Part shown: positions 45,854 to 54,051 of the stretch, in pieces
Numbering within the stretch: position 1 is the stretch's first letter
Layout of the letters: every line of letters begins with the position of its first letter
Assembly: GCA_943372995.1 (NCBI GenBank)
Contig: CALSAQ010000001.1
Coordinates: forward strand, 186,001 to 250,000
DNA length: 64,000 nt
Reading direction: 5' to 3'
Source of the DNA: CAJBVG01 sp943372995
GTDB taxonomy: Bacteria; Bacteroidota; Bacteroidia; Sphingobacteriales; Sphingobacteriaceae
Position numbers and translations under genes: made by a program
Notes under the pieces: generated by a model
The model's database searches: none
The model's input: the letters and a program-made list of their open reading frames with translations, nothing else
What the model was told of the DNA's origin: nothing

Positions 45854-46087
45854 ATGAGAATCATCGACACCATCCCTCACTCTGAAATGCGTATAAGCAT
45901 CTTCCAGATGAATAATAAGTATATCCTAAAGCTTGAATGGGGTCCCTTGGAGCAATCCTATAAGTGGGACGAATATGATTTTACTGATCTTGCCGATTTT
46001 AAAAACAAGGTCCAGGGGGCTGCATTAATAGAAAACAGCCTTAATCGTTTTAAAGAAATGCGTGCAGATTTAGCCATTAACGACTAA
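45854..46087 (+). CDS. Small conserved-looking protein, 77 residues
   Basis: Mixed alpha/beta protein: MRIIDTIPHSEMRISIFQMNNKYILKLEWGPLEQSYKWDE, then a helix (ADFKNKVQGAALIENSLNRFKEMR). No signal peptide and no recognised domain. Support comes from the canonical -7 box directly before the ATG and from its codon pattern. It is convergent with the MATE gene, with two bases between the stops. Confidence 0.7.
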   Translation: MRIIDTIPHSEMRISIFQMNNKYILKLEWGPLEQSYKWDEYDFTDLADFKNKVQGAALIENSLNRFKEMRADLAIND

Positions 46088-46089
46088 AT

Positions 46090-47466
46090 CTACGCATTTA
46101 CGGGTGTGTTTTCAGTATGTAGAAACTCTTCAATCTTACGTTTGGCCAATTTATTAAACCTCCAATACATCAATATGGCCGAAATGGTTAACCCTAACGA
46201 AAGTGCTATCCAAATCCCCATTCCGCCCATTTCAAGCTTAAATCCTAAGAAATAAGCCAGTGGAATTGCAATTACCCAATAAGCAATAAAGGTGACCAAG
46301 GTTGGTATTTTCACATCGCCCATACCTCTCAATGCACCTAAGCCCACCACCTGCGTTCCGTCCGATAATTGAAAGAATGCAGCAACAATCATTAGTCCTG
46401 ATGCTACACTAATTACCTCTGGATGGTTCATGTAAAACAATGGGAATGCAGTTCGACCAACGATCATCATCACGGCCATTAATCCCATGAAAATCAATAC
46501 CATATGATACCCAGTTATACCAGCTCTTTGCAACTGTCGGTAGTTTCCTTCTCCCAGCGCATTTCCCACTCGTACCGAGGTTGCTGCACCAATTCCGCTA
46601 GCTGCCATATAGGTTGCCGAAGCGATACTGATGGCAATTTGGTGTGCCGATTGGAAATTCGGTCCTAACATTCCCATCATCAGAGCTGCTAATGCAAATG
46701 CTCCAATCTCAAAAAAGTATTGAAAAGCGGTTGGAATACCATAATTAATAATTTCCATCGACGATTTCCAGTTTAAGAATTTCGTTTTGGCCTGATGTAA
46801 ATACGGTTTAAAATTCTTAGATCTTAACACATAAGCCATCATTAATATAGCCATTAAAGTTCTGGAAATAAGGTTAGCAATACCCGCACCTTCAAGTTCT
46901 AGTCGAGGTAAACCCCAAGCTCCGTTAATCAATCCGTAGGTTAAAAATACGTTGAATCCATCGGCAATAAGGGTAATGATCATCGCTTGTCTGGTGAAGT
47001 TCAAGCCTTCGGCAAATTGCTTAAAGGTTAAGAACAACATCAGCGGTATCATCGAGAATCCAATAATCCTTAAAAATGGTAAGGCTTCTTTTACTACTTC
47101 AGCATCCTGACCAAATCGGCTTAGCTGAGAAGAAAGTGCATAGATACCCAGGAACACGATAATCCCTGTGAATATGTTTATCACTAATGAGTTGACCAGG
47201 TATTTGCCGCAATTGTCTTTGTTGTTGGCACCAAATTCTCTGGAAATGTGTGGAGTTAAGCCATAGGCTATACCGATACCAAATACCATTAATACCGCAA
47301 AAACGCTTATTCCCAATGAACAAGCCGCAAGTTTAATGGGACCAAGGTGGCCAATTAATACCGAGTCGGTGATGTTTACCACCACATGCCCAACCTGACT
47401 GATAATTACAGGATAAGCGAGTAAGAATGTTTTTTTAAAGTGTGTTTTTCTAGATTCTAATATCAT
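46090..47466 (-). CDS. MATE-family multidrug/metabolite efflux transporter
   Basis: 458 residues with twelve membrane helices in two similar halves. It has the family stretches AYPVIISQVGHVVVNITDSVLIGHLGPIKLAACSLG and GIGAATSVRVGNALGEGNYRQLQRAG in the second half. Members export cationic drugs or metabolites against sodium or protons. The substrate is not shown. It begins one base after the stop of the AlbA_2 gene upstream, so the two are transcribed together. Confidence 0.93.
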   Translation of the reverse strand: MILESRKTHFKKTFLLAYPVIISQVGHVVVNITDSVLIGHLGPIKLAACSLGISVFAVLMVFGIGIAYGLTPHISREFGANNKDNCGKYLVNSLVINIFTGIIVFLGIYALSSQLSRFGQDAEVVKEALPFLRIIGFSMIPLMLFLTFKQFAEGLNFTRQAMIITLIADGFNVFLTYGLINGAWGLPRLELEGAGIANLISRTLMAILMMAYVLRSKNFKPYLHQAKTKFLNWKSSMEIINYGIPTAFQYFFEIGAFALAALMMGMLGPNFQSAHQIAISIASATYMAASGIGAATSVRVGNALGEGNYRQLQRAGITGYHMVLIFMGLMAVMMIVGRTAFPLFYMNHPEVISVASGLMIVAAFFQLSDGTQVVGLGALRGMGDVKIPTLVTFIAYWVIAIPLAYFLGFKLEMGGMGIWIALSLGLTISAILMYWRFNKLAKRKIEEFLHTENTPVNA

Positions 47467-47467
47467 T

Positions 47468-48091
47468 TCAGGCAGCTGTATAAAATTCCGTTTTCTCTGT
47501 GCTATGCACCCTTATTACGCCCGAAAGTACTAAATTGACCAGTATTCTGGAGGCTCTGCGCCTCGAAATGTTAATTAATTTACAAAATTCCATCAAAGTA
47601 ATACGTTCGTGTTCGGCTAAATATTCGAGTAGAGCTTTCTCTTTAGAACTAAACTCTATTAAGGCCGACTCACCCTTAGTTTCTTTGCGTAAAACATCAA
47701 TTACAATTTTACTGGCTAATACACTCTTGTCTTTTACCCTGATGTAAGCCCACCATTTATCGTCTTCGGAAAGTGCATAATGAGGTTTTACATCACTTTC
47801 TTCAATTTCAACGGCCAATACAATAGCACCGTCGATGGTATATTCTGTAAATTTGGGTTCTATTTGCGGTCGGCAGTAGTAACTGCCTGCTTTTATGAGT
47901 TGGTACTTTTCCTCTTCTTCAGATTTTACTCCTTTAATACTCCCATCGTCCATTACCCCAACTAAAATGATGCCTCCTTTATTATTGGCGAAAGCCACCA
48001 TTGTTTTTGCAATTTTATGAACATGAGTGATGGTTTTCTTAAAGTCCAACCGAACTCCTTCTCCTTCTAATATCAACTTTTTTATGTTCAT
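47468..48091 (-). CDS. AlbA_2 (Schlafen-like) domain protein with C-terminal winged helix
   Basis: 207 residues from the ATG at 48091 (a TTG five codons upstream is less likely). The AlbA_2 domain has LEGEGVRLDFKKTITHVHKIAKTMVAFANNKGGIILVGVMDDGSIKGV and RPQIEPKFTEY. The C-terminal winged helix (ALLEYLAEHERITLMEFCKLINISRRRASRILVNLVLSGVI) should bind DNA. Proteins of this kind have been described as regulators and, in some, as parts of defence loci. Here it precedes a MATE exporter in one unit, so control of that exporter is plausible. Confidence 0.88.
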   Translation of the reverse strand: MNIKKLILEGEGVRLDFKKTITHVHKIAKTMVAFANNKGGIILVGVMDDGSIKGVKSEEEEKYQLIKAGSYYCRPQIEPKFTEYTIDGAIVLAVEIEESDVKPHYALSEDDKWWAYIRVKDKSVLASKIVIDVLRKETKGESALIEFSSKEKALLEYLAEHERITLMEFCKLINISRRRASRILVNLVLSGVIRVHSTEKTEFYTAA

Positions 48092-48163
48092 CGCCTTACA
48101 ATACAACTAAAACTAAGGTAATAACGAATATGCTAAACAGATAATATGAATTATCAACAGAAG

Positions 48164-48649
48164 TTAAAAGCCCGAAAGGGGTTTCTGACTAGCCTTAGTA
48201 AGACGTAAGTAAACTTCTGTTTTCGCCAAAACATAGACCTCTTCATCTTTAGATTTATAATGCACTTCATGAGTGAATTTATATTTACCGATGGAATTCA
48301 AGGCTTCTTCAGCAGCAAAAATTTGTTCTGGACTGATGTTAAATGATAAATACAAATCCTGATCTGCTGGTCTTAAGTAGTGAATCTCCGCACTCTTTAG
48401 CCAGGTTTGCACTTTATATCCTTTTCGTTCGAAAATTTGCCAGTACAAGATGGCATAAAAAGGGTCCGAAGCAGCAAATAATGAGCCGCCAAATATGGTA
48501 CCATTCATGTTTCTGTTCAGAAAACTCTTCTTTATACGAACTGTACAAGCGGTATAGCCCTTTTCGATGTGTAGTATTCTGATTCTGTTAAAAACAAAGG
48601 GGGGATATGCATTTAATAAAAATCGTCCAAAACGTTCAGAAAGAATCAT
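48164..48649 (-). CDS. DUF4442 / hot-dog-fold thioesterase-like protein
   Basis: 161 residues from the ATG at 48649. It has GTIFGGSLFAASDPFYAILYWQIF, the central helix of a hot-dog fold with an Asp in the position of the catalytic acid in PaaI-like thioesterases, and AEIHYLRPADQDLYLSFNIS. Probable acyl-CoA thioesterase; substrate unknown. It is separate from both neighbours (72 bp upstream of the AlbA_2 gene and 19 bp after the alcohol dehydrogenase), and likely follows the latter. Confidence 0.8.
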   Translation of the reverse strand: MILSERFGRFLLNAYPPFVFNRIRILHIEKGYTACTVRIKKSFLNRNMNGTIFGGSLFAASDPFYAILYWQIFERKGYKVQTWLKSAEIHYLRPADQDLYLSFNISPEQIFAAEEALNSIGKYKFTHEVHYKSKDEEVYVLAKTEVYLRLTKASQKPLSGF

Positions 48650-48668
48650 ATACAAAAGTAAGAAAGCC

Positions 48669-49826
48669 TTACCACATTTTTTCTAAAATATCTGCATGGT
48701 CTGTTTCACACATCGCATATACTCTTCCTGTTACTCTATTTTTCTTTAGATTCTCTAAAATTTTGTCCTTATCCTCAGGCTTAATATTTACTTGATTTAG
48801 TCGGATAGGTGTGCCGATATCAATAAAGAATAACTCTAAACGTTTGATGAATTCTTCGGCTTGTTGTTTTTCATCTCCCTCAGTAATATCAAAAACCATT
48901 CTTCCTAAAAAGGCCAGTTTAGACTCAAATTGTGTAGAGAAATGTTTCAACCACGCGGGGAATACAATGGATAGTCCAGCTCCATGCGCCACATCATACA
49001 TCACACTTAAACTATGTTCAAATAAGTGAGAACCCCAATCGCCATTCCCTTTACCATTCACCAAACTTCCGTTGAGCGCATTGGTAGCTAACCACATGAT
49101 GTTAGCTCGTGCATCGTAATTTTCTGGTTCTTTTATTACCTGTGGTCCGTATTTAGTTGCGAGTTTAATAATACTTGCGATGTAATAATCAGATAAAGGA
49201 GCATCACCTTTGCCGAAGTAAACTTCTAAACAATGAGAGATTAAATCGGCAATTCCGTATGCTGTATAATTTGCAGGAACGGTATAGGTTAAGGTTGGGT
49301 CTAGTATCGATAGTTTAGGGAAAATTAGTGGAGAGGAGTATCCCTTCTTGGCTCCAGACGTAGTGTCTTGAAGCACTGTAGAGGAGTTCATCTCCGTGCC
49401 CGTGGCCGCTAAAGTTAATATGTTAACGATAGGCAATGCTTTTTCGGGTTTCGCTTTTTGCAAGTAAAAATCCCAAACAGAGTGCTCCACATAATAACCC
49501 ATGGCTACAGCTTTGGCAGTGTCGATTACCGATCCTCCACCAATAGCAATAACTATATCAGCTGCAAATTCCTTAGCATATTTTACTGCTTCGTCGGCAT
49601 CTTCATACATGGGGTTCGATTTAATACCTTCATAGGTAATCGATTTTATACCATACATGTTTAAAGAAGAAATTACTCGGGCATATAAACCGCTTTTCTT
49701 TGCCGAGCCCTTACCAAGTAGAATAATCGCTTTGGTTCCTAATAAATGTACTTCTGAACCAATTCTATCTACTTCGTTCTTTCCGAAAATAATCTTTGTG
49801 GGATTGTGATAGCTAAAGTTCTCCAT
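48669..49826 (-). CDS. Iron-containing alcohol dehydrogenase, BdhA/YqhD-like
   Basis: 385 residues. The NAD(P)-binding half has the GGGSVIDTAKAVA motif, and metal ligands lie in ADLISHCLEVYF and YDVAHGAGLSIVFPAW (His) with the preceding Asp. The YQHD-like start FSYHNPTKIIFGK is kept. Members reduce aldehydes with NADPH; the precise substrate is not shown. It probably shares a transcript with the thioesterase-like gene 19 bp downstream. Confidence 0.92.
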   Translation of the reverse strand: MENFSYHNPTKIIFGKNEVDRIGSEVHLLGTKAIILLGKGSAKKSGLYARVISSLNMYGIKSITYEGIKSNPMYEDADEAVKYAKEFAADIVIAIGGGSVIDTAKAVAMGYYVEHSVWDFYLQKAKPEKALPIVNILTLAATGTEMNSSTVLQDTTSGAKKGYSSPLIFPKLSILDPTLTYTVPANYTAYGIADLISHCLEVYFGKGDAPLSDYYIASIIKLATKYGPQVIKEPENYDARANIMWLATNALNGSLVNGKGNGDWGSHLFEHSLSVMYDVAHGAGLSIVFPAWLKHFSTQFESKLAFLGRMVFDITEGDEKQQAEEFIKRLELFFIDIGTPIRLNQVNIKPEDKDKILENLKKNRVTGRVYAMCETDHADILEKMW

Positions 49827-49870
49827 TTGTCTAATTTAGGCTTTAGACAAATGAATAAGAGATTTGTTTT

Positions 49871-50293
49871 TTATTTTGAAGAATTTTTGATGTAATATAC
49901 ATTATCAAAATCCATATAACCTCTCGATAAAAGGAGCGTATCGCCAATAAATTCAACATAAGCCGCATAGCCTTCGTTAAATTGTATGCACAGCGCACTG
50001 TCGCCTTCCTTCAACTGAAAATCGTTCAAGCCTTTTCTTAATAAGTATTTCCCTTGCTCTACTTCCTTACCATCCTTACGCAATTGGAAAGTTCCATCGG
50101 CATTAATATCAAGTTCTTGTGTACATGAGCAAGTATTCGGATTGGTCCATACGCTCGTTCTTCCACAGCAAAATGTTTTTACCCATTTCCATTTCCCAAC
50201 AACTGCTTGTTCATCCTTTTCTTCAGAACATCCACCTTTAGCAGAAATTAATGAGAAGGCAAGGAGTAGAATGGCATATGTTTTTAATTTCAT
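49871..50293 (-). CDS. Small secreted or lipid-anchored protein
   Basis: 140 residues with signal peptide MKLKTYAILLLAFSLISAKGGC. The lipobox is imperfect (KGGC lacks Leu at -3), so a lipoprotein is likely but not certain. The mature part has a beta-rich lipocalin-like layout (GKWKWVKTFCCGRTSVWTNPN, LDINADGTFQLRKDGKEVEQGKYLLRK, LLSRGYMDFDNVYYIK) and three extra Cys (in CCG and TCSC), perhaps as disulfides. Function unknown. Confidence 0.75.
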   Translation of the reverse strand: MKLKTYAILLLAFSLISAKGGCSEEKDEQAVVGKWKWVKTFCCGRTSVWTNPNTCSCTQELDINADGTFQLRKDGKEVEQGKYLLRKGLNDFQLKEGDSALCIQFNEGYAAYVEFIGDTLLLSRGYMDFDNVYYIKNSSK

Positions 50294-50371
50294 GATATTT
50301 TGTATTTTTCAATCTTGGTATTAAAGGTATTAATTGTTTATGGCTTTAAAAAAATTTATCCTTGTTAAATA

Positions 50372-51586
50372 ATGATGAACGAACAGAAGAACATTAGGAA
50401 TATTGTGTTAGTGGCTGCACTGGGTTATTTTGTAGATATATATGATTTGGTGCTCTTCAGCATTGTACGTATAAAAAGCCTTAAAGGCATTGGGGTTCCC
50501 GATGCTGAACTGATGGAAAAAGGAATTTTCTTAATCAACACCCAGATGATCGGAATGCTTATTGGCGGATTAATTTGGGGAATATTGGGCGATAAAAAAG
50601 GTAGGATATCAGTACTCTTTGGTTCTATCTTTTTGTATTCGGCAGCGAACATTGCCAATGCATTTGTTACTTCAGTAGAAGCCTATGCCATTATACGTTT
50701 CATAGCAGGAGTGGGACTAGCAGGTGAACTTGGTGCAGGTATTACCTTGGTTTCCGAAAGCATGAGTAAAGAGAAACGCGGTTGGGGTGCAATGATTGTT
50801 GCGAGTGTAGGTTTATTAGGAGCAGTAATGGCAGCATTGGTTGGCGACTACAGTACTTGGCAAACAGCATACATTGTAGGAGGAGTATTAGGAATTTTAC
50901 TCTTGTTGTTGAGAATAGGAGTGCACGAATCGGGCATGTTTAAAAACATAGTACAAGAAGAAATACATCGAGGTGATTTTCTGAGGATATTAAAAGACAA
51001 AGACAAATTAAGACGATATGTACAATGTGTATTGATAGGAGTGCCGATATGGTTTTTAGTAGGTATCCCTGTAACGTTTAGTCCAGAGTTTGGCAAAGCC
51101 TTAGGTATTGCAACACCCTTAAGTGCAGGCAAAGCCATCATGTTTTGTTATGCTGGTTTAGCCATAGGCGATTTGTTGAGTGGATTTTTGAGTCAGTATT
51201 TTCAATCGCGAAAAAAGATATTATTAGGATTTATACTCCTTACATTTTTAAGTATAGTATATGTGATGTATGGGAACATCGCAACTGAAAACGCATGGTA
51301 CCTGGCATGTGCATTAATGGGAATAGCAGGAGGGTATGTGGCCTTGTTTGTAAGTATTGCATCAGAACAATTCGGCACCAATATAAGAGCAACGGTAACT
51401 ACTACAGTACCCAATTTTGTGAGAGGATCGGTAGTGCCGGTGACATTAAGTTTCACCGCACTTAAATCTGGATTAGGAATTTTAAACGCAGCCTTTTTAG
51501 TAGGAACGGTTACGGTGCTTTTAGCTATATGGTCGGCGAGAGGATTGAAGGAGACGTTTGGGAAGGATTTGAATTATTCCGATTAG
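50372..51586 (+). CDS. Major facilitator superfamily transporter
   Basis: 404 residues with twelve membrane helices. The motif A loop GILGDKKGRISVLFG after helix 2 and the helix 4 stretch RFIAGVGLAGELGAGITLVSESM place it among sugar/aromatic-acid transporters of the MhpT/SV2 kind. The second half has the weaker repeat FLSQYFQSRKKILLG. Two ATG codons in tandem (50372, 50375) could both serve. The substrate is not shown. A dense cluster of heptad repeats follows the stop codon. Confidence 0.9.
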   Translation: MMNEQKNIRNIVLVAALGYFVDIYDLVLFSIVRIKSLKGIGVPDAELMEKGIFLINTQMIGMLIGGLIWGILGDKKGRISVLFGSIFLYSAANIANAFVTSVEAYAIIRFIAGVGLAGELGAGITLVSESMSKEKRGWGAMIVASVGLLGAVMAALVGDYSTWQTAYIVGGVLGILLLLLRIGVHESGMFKNIVQEEIHRGDFLRILKDKDKLRRYVQCVLIGVPIWFLVGIPVTFSPEFGKALGIATPLSAGKAIMFCYAGLAIGDLLSGFLSQYFQSRKKILLGFILLTFLSIVYVMYGNIATENAWYLACALMGIAGGYVALFVSIASEQFGTNIRATVTTTVPNFVRGSVVPVTLSFTALKSGLGILNAAFLVGTVTVLLAIWSARGLKETFGKDLNYSD

Positions 51587-51686
51587 TAGCTCGTATTTCG
51601 TAACTCGTAGCTCGTAACTCGTAATTGGTAGTCCTGTGTCCTGCGTCCTGCGTCCTGTGTCTTGCGTCCTGCGTCCTGTGTAGAGT
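51587..51686. repeat. Heptad tandem repeats, two word families in series
   Basis: TCGTAAC/TCGTAGC units (51590-51625) pass into GTCCTGT/GTCCTGC/GTCTTGC units (about 51631-51680). The latter is a direct array of seven units with single-base variants. No inverted arm for the second family lies here, but a fragment of it reappears at about 52675. Confidence 0.85.
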
Positions 51687-51702
51687 TTAAAATAATAGAA
51701 AA

Positions 51703-52638
51703 ATGAAGAAAATAATTATTGCAGGTATTGGAGGAGTGGGTGGTTATTTTGGTGGTTTGTTAGCAAAACATTATACTAATAACGAAGAGGTTGAAATTAA
51801 TTTTGTGGCTAGGGGGGAGCACTTAGAAGCCATTAAAAAAAATGGATTACTAGTGAAGAAAGGCGAAGAGGAATTTATTGCAAAGCCTACACTGGCAACA
51901 AACGAACCAGCAGAAATAGGTATAGCCGATTTAATTATCCTATGTACGAAGAGCTACGATTTAGAATCGATACTTGAGCAATTAAAACCTTGTGTAAATA
52001 AGGATACTATTTTGCTACCCTTATTAAATGGAGTTGATAGTAGAGCCAGAATTGAGAAGACTTTCCCAGAAAATATGGTGTTAGATGGTTGTGTTTATAT
52101 TGTATCACGACTAACACAAGCAGGTGTGGTAGAGAATATAGGTAATATTCAAACACTATATTTTGGATTGGATGAGTTGAGGAGTCAGTTATTGTTGGAG
52201 TACGAAAAACTTTTTAGAGAGGCGGGCATTGAAGCAAGTTTATCGGAAAATATATCAACACAATTATGGGAGAAATTTATTTTTCTTTCACCAATAGCAA
52301 CAGCAACAAGTTATTACGACAAGAGTATAGGGGAGTTGTTGTTGGATAATGAAAATATAGAAACCATACTGAAATTAATAACCGAGTTAAAACAGATTGC
52401 AGATGCAAATGGAATAGTTATTTCAGAAGATATAACGGAGAAAACACTGAATAAAATAAAGTCATTACCCTATGGTGCTACATCATCACTGCATTCTGAC
52501 ATAAAAAGCAAAAAGCCAAAGAACGAATTAGCAACATTAATAGGATATGTTATTGATTCTGGGAAAAAGTATGGTATTGAAGTACCTGTTTATTCGAGAA
52601 TACATTCTTCTCTAGTACTCGTACCTCTTAGTTCGTAA
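51703..52638 (+). CDS. panE: 2-dehydropantoate 2-reductase family protein
   Basis: 311 residues: Rossmann start IIIAGIGGVGGYFGGLLA, the NADPH-contact VARGEHLEAIKKNGL, LLPLLNGVDS with the substrate-binding Asn, and Lys in STQLWEKFIFLSPIATAT as catalytic base, then YGATSSLHSDIKSKKP with the late Asn/Ser/Glu site. It should make pantoate for coenzyme A. Relatives act on other 2-oxoacids, so the symbol is probable. The C-terminal residues (VLVPLSS-stop) are encoded by TCGTAxC-type repeat. Confidence 0.88.
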   Translation: MKKIIIAGIGGVGGYFGGLLAKHYTNNEEVEINFVARGEHLEAIKKNGLLVKKGEEEFIAKPTLATNEPAEIGIADLIILCTKSYDLESILEQLKPCVNKDTILLPLLNGVDSRARIEKTFPENMVLDGCVYIVSRLTQAGVVENIGNIQTLYFGLDELRSQLLLEYEKLFREAGIEASLSENISTQLWEKFIFLSPIATATSYYDKSIGELLLDNENIETILKLITELKQIADANGIVISEDITEKTLNKIKSLPYGATSSLHSDIKSKKPKNELATLIGYVIDSGKKYGIEVPVYSRIHSSLVLVPLSS

Positions 52639-52728
52639 CTCGTAGCTCGATACAGGTAGTTGGTAGCCCTGTATCATGTGTCTTGAGTCCTGTCCCATCG
52701 AGCTACGAACTACGAGGTACGAGTTACG
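52605..52728. repeat. Inverted heptad repeat at the left edge of the accessory region
   Basis: TCGTAAC/TCGTAGC units (about 52618-52650) and their reverse complement (52699-52728, CTACGAA/CTACGAG/GTACGAG/TTACGAA) enclose a loop containing a decayed GTCCTGT run. The left arm holds the panE stop codon; the right arm ends in a terminator. Confidence 0.85.
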
Positions 52729-52822
52729 AAAATCCCCAAAATTGGGGATTTTTTCTTACTTTTTTATTCTCTACCTTTCCACTATAATAAACAGTAGACT
52801 TCAACCCGAATATTTTCTAATT
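52697..52822 (+). repeat. Direct repeat, left copy, flanking the accessory region
   Basis: Aligned to 63076-63206: ATCGAG, TACGAACTACGAG, the terminator (ATCCCCAA...TTGGGGATTTTTTCTT), TCTTTTTTATTC or its variant, and further right TAAACA and ACCCGAAT-TTTT. Similarity is strongest in the first 75 bases and weaker later. The rest of the 52757-52967 gap is AT-rich; an inexact -7 box (TACGTTTA, 52876-52883) is the only candidate promoter I see for the operon. Confidence 0.7.
52729..52756 (+). terminator. Rho-independent terminator at the left edge
   Basis: AATCCCCAA pairs with TTGGGGATT around AA, followed by six T. The same terminator, slightly diverged, recurs at 63103. Confidence 0.85.
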
Positions 52823-52967
52823 TTTTTTACTTGAGTAATAAAGTATATAATGTCTCGATAAAGACGATTTTGCTTTACGTTTAATAAGGTGCTTTTCTTC
52901 ATACGGGTTTATATTTTGTTTGTTAAATTATTTTATATAATAAATTAAACTTATTTAAAAAATAGCT

Positions 52968-54029
52968 ATGCCTAATCTAACTGTAATGTCATGGAACCTT
53001 AGGACATTTGGGTCGAATACTCTACCAAATGATATTGCACTCATTGCAAATATTATTCGCCAAAGTAATGCAGATATTGTTTGTATTCAGGAAGTGCAGA
53101 TAGGTCCAGGAATCCCGAATGTAATAGGAGCACCAATCCACCCCAATATTATGGCAGATTTGAATACTTTACATTTGGCATTAAATGGAATAACTGTAGG
53201 GAGTACTTGGAGTTTTGCAGTTACGGGAGCAAATCGTGGAGTAAATCAAAATGGAGGAATGCGTGATGCATACGCTTACTTTTGGCTCGACACACCTACA
53301 GGTGTTGCTGGTAAGGCGGGTTCATTTCCTAGGATTACTAATAATTTTACAGATGTTGTAAATGTTTTAGCAGGTAATCCAAACATGAGATGGCCAGGTA
53401 GAAGACCAGGTGTTGGAATCTTTCAACTTTGGACAGCACCAGCAGCTTCATTAAACTTGAATATTATATCGTTGCACGCAGGTACACCTGCGAATGGACC
53501 TTTTGCTGCTGCTAGTATCGAGTATTTATCCAAATTACCCAGCGTGGGAGGATCTTATCCTGGAGCAGCTGCTATTAATTACAGACCATCTCCTAATACT
53601 AATACTTTAGTTGTAGGCGATTTCAATTTTATTGTTAACGGAGGTTATTTCCCTTATAGTGCATTAATGAATGTTAGTGCTCCTAATTTAGTAAGTGGTT
53701 ATATAATGAATATAGGTAACCCAGGTGCTCCAGTTTTAACCACATATTCTCCAAATCCTCCAAATCCTCCAATTCCTCCAAATCAACCAAATCTGGTAAG
53801 TAGTTATGATAACATTTTTTCGCTTTCCAATGCTCCTTATACACCCGCAGTAAATACAGTACCAGTTGGAGCTGGAATACATATTGATTTTATAGCCGCG
53901 AGAATTAATGCCTTAATTGCTGCCGGTATGACCCTAGGTAATGCTTATTATAGTTTATATAAAAGACAACACATGCCTAATGGGGCAAGCGACCATTTAC
54001 CCGTTTGTCAAGATTTTCAAATCAATTAA
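52968..54029 (+). CDS. Endonuclease/exonuclease/phosphatase (EEP/DNase I-like) fold protein
   Basis: 353 residues with no signal peptide. The fold's active-site residues are all present: Asn10 (MSWNLRTFG), Glu42 (IVCIQEV), His170 (IISLHAG), Asp218 and Asn220 (VVGDFNF), Asp342 and His343 (ASDHLPV). It is therefore likely an active metal-dependent phosphoesterase: a nuclease such as CdtB or DNase I, or a phospholipid or sugar phosphatase. The insert 261-275 is a Pro/Asn repeat (PNPPNPPIPPNQPN). It is the first gene of a five-gene operon; the next gene begins 22 bp downstream. Substrate unknown. Confidence 0.85.
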   Translation: MPNLTVMSWNLRTFGSNTLPNDIALIANIIRQSNADIVCIQEVQIGPGIPNVIGAPIHPNIMADLNTLHLALNGITVGSTWSFAVTGANRGVNQNGGMRDAYAYFWLDTPTGVAGKAGSFPRITNNFTDVVNVLAGNPNMRWPGRRPGVGIFQLWTAPAASLNLNIISLHAGTPANGPFAAASIEYLSKLPSVGGSYPGAAAINYRPSPNTNTLVVGDFNFIVNGGYFPYSALMNVSAPNLVSGYIMNIGNPGAPVLTTYSPNPPNPPIPPNQPNLVSSYDNIFSLSNAPYTPAVNTVPVGAGIHIDFIAARINALIAAGMTLGNAYYSLYKRQHMPNGASDHLPVCQDFQIN

Positions 54030-54051
54030 ACCTTGCTAATTATATTTAACA

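Noticed and set aside
48092..48106. TTG start for the AlbA_2 protein
   Set aside because: The ATG at 48091 begins the conserved domain directly; similar TTG/GTG extensions were trimmed for the Fur-family gene, the DUF4783 gene and the thioesterase-like gene.
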